NCBI RefSeq assembly: GCF_001270495.1 | Contig: NZ_LGUR01000117.1 | Span: forward strand, 62,001-126,000 | Length of the DNA: 64,000 nucleotides | Origin: Streptomyces viridochromogenes | GTDB lineage: Bacteria; Actinomycetota; Actinomycetes; Streptomycetales; Streptomycetaceae | Direction of reading: 5' to 3' | In this document: positions 19,549 through 27,019 of the stretch, in pieces | Position numbering within the stretch: position 1 is the stretch's first letter | Layout of the letters: each line of letters begins with the position of its first letter | Notes under the pieces: model-generated | Databases searched by the model: none | What the model saw: only the letters and a program-made list of their open reading frames with translations | What the model was told of the DNA's origin: nothing | Program-made: the position numbers and the translations under genes

Positions 19549-20327
19549 GCACGATCGCTGAGCGGGCCGCAGCGGCCGCTGGCCGAACCGACGGCGCCGA
19601 GGCCGTCGACCAGACCCCGACGCCCACGTACAGCCCGGCCCCGCTACAAGACCCCGGCATTCCCGAGCCTGGCCCGGACGGACCGGAGAAGGTCCCCGTC
19701 TGGGTCGCCTGGTCCCGTGTCATGGGCGAGGTGCGCGGCATCAACAAGGGCGACTGGTACGGCAGGCCCGGCGAACGCGGCAGCTACCAGTTCCGCGGGG
19801 TGGACTCCGCCCTCAACGCGTTCGGTCCCGCCTGCCGCCTCCACGGCGTCCTCGTTTTGCCGATCCACGTCGAGACCGCCTACCGCGACGTGAAGACGTC
19901 CGGCGGCAAGCCCTCCCGCGAGTGCACCGCGACCGTCACCTACCGGATCATCGGCCCGACCGGCGACAGCATCGAGGTGCAGTCGGCGGGCGAGTCGATG
20001 GACTCGGCGGACAAGGGCACGGCGAAGGCGCTGTCGACGTCGCTGCGTTCGCTGCTGTTCCTGGGTGGCCTGGTCCCGACGAGCGACACGGACCCGGACG
20101 CGACGAACATCGAGCGCGGCGAGGCCCCGGTGCGGACGGCGGTGGAGTACCTCGACGAGATCGCCCACCCGCAGACCAGCGCCGGACGGCTGAAGCAGAT
20201 CTACTACGAGCTCCGGCAGTCGAACCAGCTCGGCGCCCTCGTCACGAATGAGACGGGCGGGGAAGAGCGTGTCGGCGACATGGTCATCCGCCTCGGCAAG
20301 GAGCGCAGCGCCGGGGGTGCCGAGTGA
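19545..20327 (+). CDS. ERF-family single-strand annealing protein
   Basis: 260 aa. The ERF core is at about residues 50-190: GSYQFRGVDSALNAFGPAC, LHGVLVLP, ATVTYRIIGPTGDSIEV, GESMDSADKGTAKALSTSLR. ERF proteins anneal single strands. With the YqaJ exonuclease just upstream this makes a Red-like pair. Pro-rich N-terminal region is probably disordered. ATGA and GTGA overlaps at both ends. Confidence 0.85.
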   Translation: MSTIAERAAAAAGRTDGAEAVDQTPTPTYSPAPLQDPGIPEPGPDGPEKVPVWVAWSRVMGEVRGINKGDWYGRPGERGSYQFRGVDSALNAFGPACRLHGVLVLPIHVETAYRDVKTSGGKPSRECTATVTYRIIGPTGDSIEVQSAGESMDSADKGTAKALSTSLRSLLFLGGLVPTSDTDPDATNIERGEAPVRTAVEYLDEIAHPQTSAGRLKQIYYELRQSNQLGALVTNETGGEERVGDMVIRLGKERSAGGAE

Positions 20328-21163
20328 CTCCCTGGCACCTCCAGCGCATGGCCGCCCTCGACTTCGAGGCGTCCGACAAGACCCCCGACACCGCGCGCAT
20401 CGTCTCCTGCGCCCTCATCCTCGTCGGCGGTGGCCTGCCCACCGACACCCGCACGTGGCTGGTCAACCCCGGCATCGCCCAGGAGCCCGGCGCGATCGCC
20501 GTCCACGGCCTCACGGACGAACACCTCGCCGAGCACGGCACACCCGCCGAGGCGGCCGTCGGCGAGATCGCCAAGGCGGTCGCCGAGGTGGTGGCCGGCG
20601 GGACCCCGCTCGTTGGGCACAACCTCGGCTCGTACGATTTCAACCTCCTCAACCACGAATGCCTCCGGCACCTCGGCGACAGCCTCGAAGGTGTCTGCCG
20701 CCAGCCCCTGACGCGGGTGGTCGACACCCTCGTCCTCGACAAGCACGCCGCCCCGTACCGACGCCGGGTGTCAGAGACGCAGGGCCCGTACCAGATGCGC
20801 ACGAGCGCTGAGACGTACGGCCTGAAGTGGGAAGAGGACAAGGCCCACGGCGCCGAGTACGACGCCATGCAGTCCGCGCGGGTCGCCTACAAGATCGGCG
20901 CGATCGCCCACACCCGGCCCGAGGACCGGCCCGACTGGGTGCAGCAGCTGCGTAACCGGCGCGGCCCGTATGACCGGTTCAACGACCTGGCGTTCGTGGA
21001 CGTCGAGGAGCTGCACCGCCGCCAGGTGGTGTGGGCGCGGGAGTCCGCCGAGTCCTATCAGGCGTGGCTGCGGGAACCGGCGAAGTCCGGTGAGAAGCAC
21101 GACCCGAACGCGGTCATCGACGGCACGTGGCCGCTGCGCCCCGTCGAGGGGGGCGACGCCTGA
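20324..21163 (+). CDS. DnaQ-like 3'-5' exonuclease (DEDDh)
   Basis: 279 aa. Exo I is DFE (Asp13, Glu15), Exo II is GHNLGSYDF (Asp105), and Exo III has His175 and Asp180 in HGAEYDA, a complete DEDDh set. HGLTDEHL near residue 61 is typical of proofreading-like exonucleases. No polymerase is encoded in the window, so it is more likely a repair or recombination exonuclease. Confidence 0.88.
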   Translation: MTPWHLQRMAALDFEASDKTPDTARIVSCALILVGGGLPTDTRTWLVNPGIAQEPGAIAVHGLTDEHLAEHGTPAEAAVGEIAKAVAEVVAGGTPLVGHNLGSYDFNLLNHECLRHLGDSLEGVCRQPLTRVVDTLVLDKHAAPYRRRVSETQGPYQMRTSAETYGLKWEEDKAHGAEYDAMQSARVAYKIGAIAHTRPEDRPDWVQQLRNRRGPYDRFNDLAFVDVEELHRRQVVWARESAESYQAWLREPAKSGEKHDPNAVIDGTWPLRPVEGGDA

Positions 21164-21615
21164 TGTTCGGACTCACCACCACCCGCCGCCTCCGCCGCGA
21201 GGTCGCCGAGGCCAAAGCCGACGCCACGGCCGAGACCGACCGGCAGCGCGAACGCGCCGACAACGCCGAGCAGGCCCAAGCCACCGCCGAGTACAACCGC
21301 GGCCAGGTCCTTAACCAGCTCAACACCGCCGACGCCGCGAACCGGCGCCTGCACGACCGCAACCTCGAACTCGGGCGCCGCATCAGCGCCTTGACGGAAT
21401 CCGACCCGGAGTACGCGGCCCGCCTGGAGCGCAGGGTGGCCCGGCTCCGCCTCGCCGGCAAGCGCATCTTCGCCGCCTACGGAGCGCAGAAAAAGCGCGC
21501 CGACCGTCTCCAGCAGCGTCTCGACGATGCGTGTGGCCTCAACGCCCCGGCCGTCCTCGCGGGCAGCGGCTGGCAGAGCACCCGCCACGACAAGAAGACG
21601 GGGTGGGCGTCATGA
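21163..21615 (+). CDS. Coiled-coil phage protein
   Basis: 150 aa from ATG 21163, which overlaps the exonuclease stop (TGATG). Residues about 8-130 are charged helix with heptad-like spacing (RLRREVAEAKADATAETDRQ). Short Gly/Trp tail. Function unknown. Confidence 0.65.
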   Translation: MFGLTTTRRLRREVAEAKADATAETDRQRERADNAEQAQATAEYNRGQVLNQLNTADAANRRLHDRNLELGRRISALTESDPEYAARLERRVARLRLAGKRIFAAYGAQKKRADRLQQRLDDACGLNAPAVLAGSGWQSTRHDKKTGWAS

Positions 21616-21842
21616 CGAACCGGATCAGGCCGGTGCTGCACCGCGCGGCCACCCTCCTCTTCCCGGCGACCGGCGTGCACCGGTTGCCCGCAGCCCGCCC
21701 GGTGTGGCCGGCCGCCCCGGACACGGTCGTCGCGCAGGCCTTTCGGACGTGTGGGCCGTGCGGGATGGAGTTGCCGGTCACGCTGCACGGCGACGCCTAC
21801 CTGTGCCCGTTCGGGCACCTGAACGGGGGCGATCTGTCGTGA
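21612..21842 (+). CDS. Small zinc-ribbon-like protein
   Basis: 76 aa. CGPCGMELPV and CPFGHLNGGD give a four-ligand metal site in the C-terminal half. ATG 21612 overlaps the previous stop. Function unknown. Confidence 0.6.
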   Translation: MTNRIRPVLHRAATLLFPATGVHRLPAARPVWPAAPDTVVAQAFRTCGPCGMELPVTLHGDAYLCPFGHLNGGDLS

Positions 21843-22159
21843 GCACCCTCGGAGCCGCCCTCATCCTCCTCGCCGTCCTCGGGTTCTCGCTGACTGCCTT
21901 GTTCTGGCAGATCGGCCGCGCCCGCCGGGTCGAGTCGGAGCGGGACCGGATCATCCGCGAAGCCGAGCAGCACGACGTCGGCCCGGACGCGCTCCGTCTC
22001 CTCCAGGAGCTGGACGCGCACCTCGACGCGTACGCCGCCGCGGTCCACGGCCTGTACGAGCAGCCGCACATCTCGCCCGATCCGGTCCTTGCGGCCGGGC
22101 GGGAGCGGCTGTGGGACGCCGTACGCGACAACCAGAACCACCACCAGGGGGACCAGTGA
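21839..22159 (+). CDS. Small single-pass membrane protein
   Basis: 106 aa from GTG 21839. One N-terminal membrane helix (ALILLAVLGFSLTALFWQI), then a charged cytoplasmic helical part. Function unknown; coupled at both ends to neighbours. Confidence 0.6.
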   Translation: MSTLGAALILLAVLGFSLTALFWQIGRARRVESERDRIIREAEQHDVGPDALRLLQELDAHLDAYAAAVHGLYEQPHISPDPVLAAGRERLWDAVRDNQNHHQGDQ

Positions 22160-22722
22160 ACAGCCAACCTCTCATCAGGACACGCCCGTTGATGGAATCG
22201 CGTCCGCTGGTCCTGGCCTCGGTCGCCCCGGCGGCCGGGTCCACGGCACCTGCCATCACCATCACCGTCCACGGCCTGCCCGCCCCGCAAGGGTCGAAGC
22301 GACACGTCGGCAACGGCGTCATGATCGAATCGTCGAAGAAGGTCAAGCCCTGGCGGCAGGACGTCAAACACGCCGCCCTCGACATCACCGAAGCCCTCGA
22401 CGACTGGACCGTCCTCGACGGCCCCCTCGCCGTCGCCATGACGTTCACCTTCGACCGGCCCAAAGGGCACTACCGCACGGGCCGCAACGCCCATCTGCTG
22501 CGCGACACGGCACCCACCCGGCCGGCGGGCATGCCGGACTTGTCGAAGATCGTCCGCTCCACGGAGGACGCCCTGACCGGCGTGGTCTGGAAGGACGATG
22601 CCCGCGTCGTCGAATACCGGCGGCTCGGCAAGTGGTACGCGGGCACCGCCGCCGCCGACGTGCTGGCCGTGCCGGGCTGCGTCATCCGCGTCTGGCCGCT
22701 CGCCGCGGAGGTGACGGTCTGA
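22156..22722 (+). CDS. RusA-family Holliday junction resolvase
   Basis: 188 aa. RusA motifs: VHGLPAPQGSKRHVGNG near residue 38 and the acidic cluster PDLSKIVRSTEDALTG plus VVWKDDARVV, giving Asp128, Asp138 and Asp147/148. RusA cuts four-way junctions and here completes a recombination set with the YqaJ and ERF proteins. The first 30 residues extend beyond the usual RusA start. Confidence 0.88.
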   Translation: MNSQPLIRTRPLMESRPLVLASVAPAAGSTAPAITITVHGLPAPQGSKRHVGNGVMIESSKKVKPWRQDVKHAALDITEALDDWTVLDGPLAVAMTFTFDRPKGHYRTGRNAHLLRDTAPTRPAGMPDLSKIVRSTEDALTGVVWKDDARVVEYRRLGKWYAGTAAADVLAVPGCVIRVWPLAAEVTV

Positions 22723-24527
22723 TGTACCGCCACGACAACGACGCCTTGACGGTCATGGATTGGTTCTGTGGGGCCGGCGGCTCCTCCCAGGGCATGCACT
22801 CCATCCCGGGCGTCCGCATGGAACGGGCAGCGAACCACTGGGAGCGGGCGATCGAGTCGCACGCCGCGAACTTCCCCACCGTCGACCACTACCGCGGCGA
22901 CATCCGCGAAGCCCCCGTCGAGACGTGGCCCGTCACCGACATCTTCTGGGCCTCGCCGGAGTGCCCGCAGTGGTCCAACGCCCGCGGCAAGAAGCGCGAC
23001 TTCGACGCCTCCCTCCAGGGCGACCTCTTCGACGGGTTCGGCCCGTCCGAGGAAGAGGAGCGATCCCGCGCGCTGATGGAGGAAGTCCCCATGTACCTGC
23101 GCGGCGTGCAGCAGCGCGGCGGCCTGGTCAAGGCCGGGGTCGTCGAGAACGTCGTCGACGTCCGCGCCTGGGACCAGTGGGACCGCTGGATTGGCGAGAT
23201 CACGAAGCTCGGCTACAAGACCCGCGTCATCGCCCTCAACAGCATGCACGCCGACCCGCGCACCGTGCACAAGGCCCCGCAGAGCAGGGACCGCCTGTAC
23301 GTCGCCTACTGGCACAAAAGCCTGGCCCGCACCCCGGACTGGGACAAGTGGCTGCGACCGCGCGCCTGGTGCACCGGATGCGACACGTGGGTGCAGGCCG
23401 TCCAGCGGTTCAAGCAGCCCGGCCGCGACATGGGCCGCTACCGCCAGCAGTACGTCTACCGCTGCCCTAACACGAAGTGCCGCAACCAGATCGTGGAGCC
23501 GGAGACGCTGCCCGCCGCGGTCGCCATCGACTGGGCGATCCCCGGCCAACGGATCGGCGACCGGGCCAAGCCGCTCGCCGACAAGACCCTCGCCCGCATC
23601 CAGGCCGGCCTCGACAAGTTCGCCCGGCCGATCACCCTCGAAGCCGCGGGCAACACCTTCGAGCGCAGGCCGGGCGTGCGGACCTGGCCCGTCGACGCAC
23701 CGCTCACCACGCAGACCACGACGGCAACGAAGGCCATGGCCTACGAGCCGTTCATGGTCCCGGCGGGCGGCACCTGGCGCAACGACCCGTCCAGCGTGCT
23801 GGACCCGATGGCGTGCCGCACCACCCGCGAGAACGACGGGCTCGCCATACCGCCGTTGCTGATCCCGGTCGAGGGGCGGGAGGGGAAGGAGCCGGCCTCC
23901 GCGAACAACCCGCTCCGGACCCAGACTGCGCGCAACGAGACCGGCCTGGCGTGGCTGCCGTTCATGGTCACCATGCGCGGCGGCGGCGACCAGCTGCGCG
24001 GCCGGTCCATCGGCGAACCAGTCGGCACCGTCTCCGCCAACGGCAACCACCACGGCCTCGTCACCCCGAACCTCCCCGCGTTCGTGATGCGGAACAACGG
24101 CAGCGCCGGGAACGGCGGCGAGCACTGCACCCCGGCCGACGAGTACTTCCGCACCATGACCACGGCCGGCCACCAGTCGCTCGTCACCTGGGAGCACCTG
24201 CTCGTCCCCTACTACGGCAACGGCACCGCGAAGACCGTCCGTGAGCCTGTCGGCACCCTCTCCACCCGCGACCGGTACGCGCTCGTCCAGGGCGACGTGG
24301 ACATCGAGGACGTCCTCTTCCGGATGTTGGAGCCGCACGAGATCGGCCGGGCCATGAGCTTCGCCGATCAGTACATCGTCCTCGGCTCGAAGCGCGAACG
24401 GGTCCGCCAGTACGGCAACGCCGTCACTCCCAACTGCGCCGAGGTCATCGTCGCCGCCCTCGTCGAGGCGATCACTGGCGAGGACATCGACCGGCACACG
24501 CGACCCGAGATCGAGGTGGCGGCATGA
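22722..24527 (+). CDS. DNA cytosine-C5 methyltransferase with repeat-built insert
   Basis: 601 aa from ATG 22722. Motif I is MDWFCGAGGSSQG (12-24), catalytic motif IV is SPECPQWS with Cys81 (an EC variant of the usual PC), VENV (141-144) is motif VI, QSRDRLYVAY is motif VIII, and YGNAVTP (564-570) is motif X. A zinc-ribbon-like insert uses Cys217/220 and Cys248/253. Between 325 and 520 six related modules recur, where a target-recognition domain would sit. It may protect phage DNA from host restriction. No matching nuclease is nearby, so it is an orphan methylase. Confidence 0.85.
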   Translation: MYRHDNDALTVMDWFCGAGGSSQGMHSIPGVRMERAANHWERAIESHAANFPTVDHYRGDIREAPVETWPVTDIFWASPECPQWSNARGKKRDFDASLQGDLFDGFGPSEEEERSRALMEEVPMYLRGVQQRGGLVKAGVVENVVDVRAWDQWDRWIGEITKLGYKTRVIALNSMHADPRTVHKAPQSRDRLYVAYWHKSLARTPDWDKWLRPRAWCTGCDTWVQAVQRFKQPGRDMGRYRQQYVYRCPNTKCRNQIVEPETLPAAVAIDWAIPGQRIGDRAKPLADKTLARIQAGLDKFARPITLEAAGNTFERRPGVRTWPVDAPLTTQTTTATKAMAYEPFMVPAGGTWRNDPSSVLDPMACRTTRENDGLAIPPLLIPVEGREGKEPASANNPLRTQTARNETGLAWLPFMVTMRGGGDQLRGRSIGEPVGTVSANGNHHGLVTPNLPAFVMRNNGSAGNGGEHCTPADEYFRTMTTAGHQSLVTWEHLLVPYYGNGTAKTVREPVGTLSTRDRYALVQGDVDIEDVLFRMLEPHEIGRAMSFADQYIVLGSKRERVRQYGNAVTPNCAEVIVAALVEAITGEDIDRHTRPEIEVAA

Positions 24528-25084
24528 GTCACTACAGCGGATCCGTCCCCGACACCGAACCCGCCCGCGCCTGGCTCGTCAAGACGCCATGCAAAGCCGA
24601 CCCCGACGCCATGTTCGCCACCAGCACCGCCGGAATCGAGGCCGCCAAGGACGTCTGCCGCAGCTGCTCCGCCGTCGAAAGCTGCCTGCAGTGGGCCCTC
24701 GAAACCGGCGAAGAGCACGGCGTGTGGGGCGGACTCTCCGACAAGGAACGCCGCGCACTGCGCAGCCGCCCTATCCGCCCGATCAGCATCGACGACTACA
24801 CCGGCACACCCCGCACATCGCGCCAGGGCCTGTCGTTCCAAGAGATCTGGGACGGCGGCACCTTGGCCGACGGTGAGCACCTTCTGTGGGTCGGCCCGAA
24901 GGTCATCTACCGGCGAGGCGAGCAGCAGGTCACGCCGAACCGGCTCGCGTTCTACCTGGATCGCGGGCACTGGCCGGAGGGCGACACGAAGCGGACGTGC
25001 GGGGTGGCGGGGTGTGTGCGGCCGGCGCACCTGAATGACCGCACGGAGCGGGATGAGGAAGCCGACCTGGCGGTGGCGGTATGA
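24524..25084 (+). CDS. WhiB-family protein with C-terminal HNH-like segment
   Basis: 186 aa. The N-terminal WhiB domain has Cys23, Cys45, Cys48 and Cys54 (C-Xn-CXXC-X5-C) for a 4Fe-4S cluster and the GVWGG turn (66-70). WhiB-like proteins bind the housekeeping sigma factor; phage versions such as TM4 WhiB repress host WhiB functions. Residues about 100-175 differ from any WhiB and end in CGVAGCVRPAHLND, which resembles the metal-binding half of an HNH nuclease without the central DH. The fusion is unusual. Confidence 0.8.
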   Translation: MSHYSGSVPDTEPARAWLVKTPCKADPDAMFATSTAGIEAAKDVCRSCSAVESCLQWALETGEEHGVWGGLSDKERRALRSRPIRPISIDDYTGTPRTSRQGLSFQEIWDGGTLADGEHLLWVGPKVIYRRGEQQVTPNRLAFYLDRGHWPEGDTKRTCGVAGCVRPAHLNDRTERDEEADLAVAV

Positions 25085-25269
25085 GCGGCCCGTGGTTCGG
25101 CGGCCTCCAAGTCCGCGGCCTCGACAAGGGACAGACCCCGATCGCGGACCTGTTCTGCGTCGCCTGCCGCCATCACGAGCGGACCACGGGCCGGGCCAAG
25201 GTCACCGACTACCTGCGGGCCAACCCGCTCAACGAGCACCGCGCACGGTGCCGCCCGAAGACCACCTGA
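25081..25269 (+). CDS. Small phage protein with CXXC-type metal site
   Basis: 62 aa from ATG 25081 (ATGA overlap). FCVACRHHERTTG and the final EHRARC suggest a single zinc site. Function unknown. Confidence 0.55.
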   Translation: MSGPWFGGLQVRGLDKGQTPIADLFCVACRHHERTTGRAKVTDYLRANPLNEHRARCRPKTT

Positions 25270-25275
25270 ACAGCA

Positions 25276-25302
25276 GCCCCGCCGAGGCGAATTCGGCGGG
25301 GC
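25276..25302. terminator. Intercistronic stem-loop
   Basis: GCCCCGCCGA (25276-25285) pairs with TCGGCGGGGC (25293-25302) over a 7-nt loop. No U-tract follows, so it may be a weak terminator or an mRNA-processing or stability element. Confidence 0.5.
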
Positions 25303-25328
25303 CACCCACCACCAAGGAGAACACCACG

Positions 25329-25796
25329 ATGGGCTACACCACCAGCTTCGAAGGCCAAGTCGCCGTCGAGCCGCCCCTCAACCCCACCGAGATCGCCTAC
25401 CTCCGCGACTTCGCCGAGAGCCGCCGCCACCAGCGCCCCGAGGGCCCGTACTCCACCCACGACTACGGCTACAGCGAACTCGGCCACCCCGCCTACAACA
25501 CCCCGCCCGAGGGCCAGCCCTCGCTGTGGTGCAACTGGGAGCCCACCGACGACGGCACCGGCATCCGCTGGAACGGCGCCGAGAAGTTCTACGACGCCAC
25601 GAAGTGGATGCAGTACCTCATCGACCACTTCCTCAAGGCCGACGCCGCCGCGAAGGGACAGCCCGGCTTCGAGGCGTTCACCTTCGATCACACCGTGAAC
25701 GGCGTGATCCAGGCGCAGGGCGACGACCCCGCCGACGCGTGGGAGCTCCTCGTGCTCGACAACGAGGCAGTCGGCGGCGGCATCCACGGCTACTGA
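25329..25796 (+). CDS. Conserved-looking phage protein of unknown function
   Basis: 155 aa from ATG 25329 with AAGGAG upstream. It begins MGYTTSFEGQVAVEP, contains many aromatic residues (SLWCNWEPTDDGTGIRWNG, FYDATKWMQYLIDHFL) and ends in an acidic Gly-rich tail. I have seen similar proteins as unknowns in actinophage genomes but cannot give a function. Confidence 0.7.
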   Translation: MGYTTSFEGQVAVEPPLNPTEIAYLRDFAESRRHQRPEGPYSTHDYGYSELGHPAYNTPPEGQPSLWCNWEPTDDGTGIRWNGAEKFYDATKWMQYLIDHFLKADAAAKGQPGFEAFTFDHTVNGVIQAQGDDPADAWELLVLDNEAVGGGIHGY

Positions 25797-25849
25797 CCAA
25801 CCGACCGGCGGCCGGCCCCTCGGCGCCCCAACGCCGCGGCCGCCACCCG

Positions 25850-25887
25850 GGCCAGCCCCTCAACATCCCCCCGCCGAGGGGCTGGCC
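25850..25887. terminator. Perfect 12-bp intercistronic stem-loop
   Basis: GGCCAGCCCCTC (25850-25861) and GAGGGGCTGGCC (25876-25887) pair perfectly with a 14-nt loop in the 124-nt gap between two genes. The gap has no other visible feature. Confidence 0.55.
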
Positions 25888-25920
25888 CACCCCACAGACC
25901 CAGAACCAGAAAGGGACACC

Positions 25921-26241
25921 GTGACAATCCACATCGACGCCGACGTCAAGTTCGACAGCAAGGTCCTCACCGACGTCGCCGAAGCCCTCGAACCCCACGC
26001 CACCGAAATGTTCAAGCAGCGCCGCGGCCGGTGGATGGCCGTCGTCGAGCTCTCCCACGTCGAACGCGCCGAGCCTGGCCCGGACGAGGAGAAGAACCCC
26101 ACCGTCAAGGTGCGGGTGACGAGCATCGAAGTCGCGGCCGACGAGATCACCGCGGGTCGACTGCGAGGCGTGCAGCGGGAGATGTACGACCGTCGCACCT
26201 CCGGCGGGACCCTCTTCGAGTCCGACAGCGACGTCGCCTGA
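25921..26241 (+). CDS. Phage protein of unknown function
   Basis: 106 aa from GTG 25921, just after AAAGGGACACC. Mixed alpha/beta, acidic (MTIHIDADVKFDSKVL, VKVRVTSIEVAADEI). Such small proteins are frequent beside replication genes in actinophages; no function known to me. Confidence 0.65.
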   Translation: MTIHIDADVKFDSKVLTDVAEALEPHATEMFKQRRGRWMAVVELSHVERAEPGPDEEKNPTVKVRVTSIEVAADEITAGRLRGVQREMYDRRTSGGTLFESDSDVA

Positions 26242-26573
26242 TGAGCGGCCGGCCGCAGGGAGGCGCCGACTCTCGCCGCTCTGCGGCCGGGCCGGGCCCG
26301 TGCGAGCGCTGCGGTGCTCCCGTGCTCAAGCAACTCGTCGGCCACCGGGCCGCGTTGAACGTCACCGCGGACGCCGTGCCCCAGCCGGCCGAGCAGCTGC
26401 TGCCGCTCACCAACCCGAACCGGCTGCTGTGGTGCCTCGTGGCGCTGCACGGCGGCGGGAGCGAACTGCGTTGGCGGTGCCGACACGACTGCGGGCACGA
26501 CGCGGTGATCGAGCACCGGTGCCCGCCTGGGGTGGCGCAGTACGGGCGCCGGCCCGAGGGGGCGATGTGGTGA
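26241..26573 (+). CDS. Small zinc-binding phage protein
   Basis: 110 aa from ATG 26241, overlapping the previous stop (TGATG). CERCGAP near residue 21 and CRHDCGHDAV near 82 suggest a metal site; the last gene of this rightward block. Function unknown. Confidence 0.6.
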   Translation: MSGRPQGGADSRRSAAGPGPCERCGAPVLKQLVGHRAALNVTADAVPQPAEQLLPLTNPNRLLWCLVALHGGGSELRWRCRHDCGHDAVIEHRCPPGVAQYGRRPEGAMW

Positions 26574-26578
26574 CCAGG

Positions 26579-26878
26579 TCAGAGTGCGTCGCTGTCCAGC
26601 AGCTCGTGCCAGCGGGGCAGCTTCCGTTCGAAGACGCTGGCGAACTCCGGGTCTCGAACAGCCTGCCGCAGGTCGGCCACCAGCTGTTCGTAGAGGGGTC
26701 GGATCTCCGCGTCGTTGACCGCGGCCTCCCAGCGGCCCATGGGGATCAGCATTGCTTGCGGCTTCTCCCGGCGGGTGAGCGCGACGGGCTGGCCGAGGAG
26801 GCGTACCTCGGCGATGACCTCGGTCATGTTCGCGCGGACATCAGAGACGCCCATCTTGCGCACGTCGGACTCACTCAT
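26579..26878 (-). CDS. Phd/YefM-type antitoxin-like protein, no toxin partner seen
   Basis: 99 aa from ATG 26878; an in-frame GTG at 26893 is possible but overlaps the promoter. VSDVRANMTEVIAEVRLLGQ followed by PVALTRREKPQAMLIPMGRW is the Phd/YefM DNA-binding antitoxin fold. The C-terminal part may be its toxin-binding region. No RelE-, Doc- or PIN-like gene is next to it: the left neighbour is rightward and the right side is a promoter. It may be a solitary regulator or counter a host toxin. Confidence 0.75.
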   Translation of the reverse strand: MSESDVRKMGVSDVRANMTEVIAEVRLLGQPVALTRREKPQAMLIPMGRWEAAVNDAEIRPLYEQLVADLRQAVRDPEFASVFERKLPRWHELLDSDAL

Positions 26879-26884
26879 GCGCTC

Positions 26885-26930
26885 AGGATACACACCGGAC
26901 CAACATCAAAGTCCGTCGCATTGTACAATT
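26885..26930. promoter_or_regulatory. Divergent promoters with leaderless leftward start
   Basis: Leftward, TATCCT (complement of 26885-26890) lies 6 nt before ATG 26878, the layout of a leaderless transcript. Rightward, TACAAT (26924-26929) is a good -10 for the helicase gene, lying in the palindrome ATTGTACAAT (26920-26929). CGGAC/GTCCG arms at 26896-26900 and 26911-26915 could bind the Phd-like protein for autoregulation. The -35 boxes are weak. Confidence 0.5.
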
Positions 26931-27019
26931 CAGGGGCGGGAGAGGCGCACATGAAGCCGCCCTAACCGGCGCGTTCCGCACGCCTTGACCCCATCAACCC
27001 CGCACCAAGGAGCCTGCCC

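Noticed and set aside
26951..26965. Five-codon leader peptide before the helicase gene
   Set aside because: ATG AAG CCG CCC TAA lies in the leader, but there is no clear ribosome site or attenuator structure to support it.
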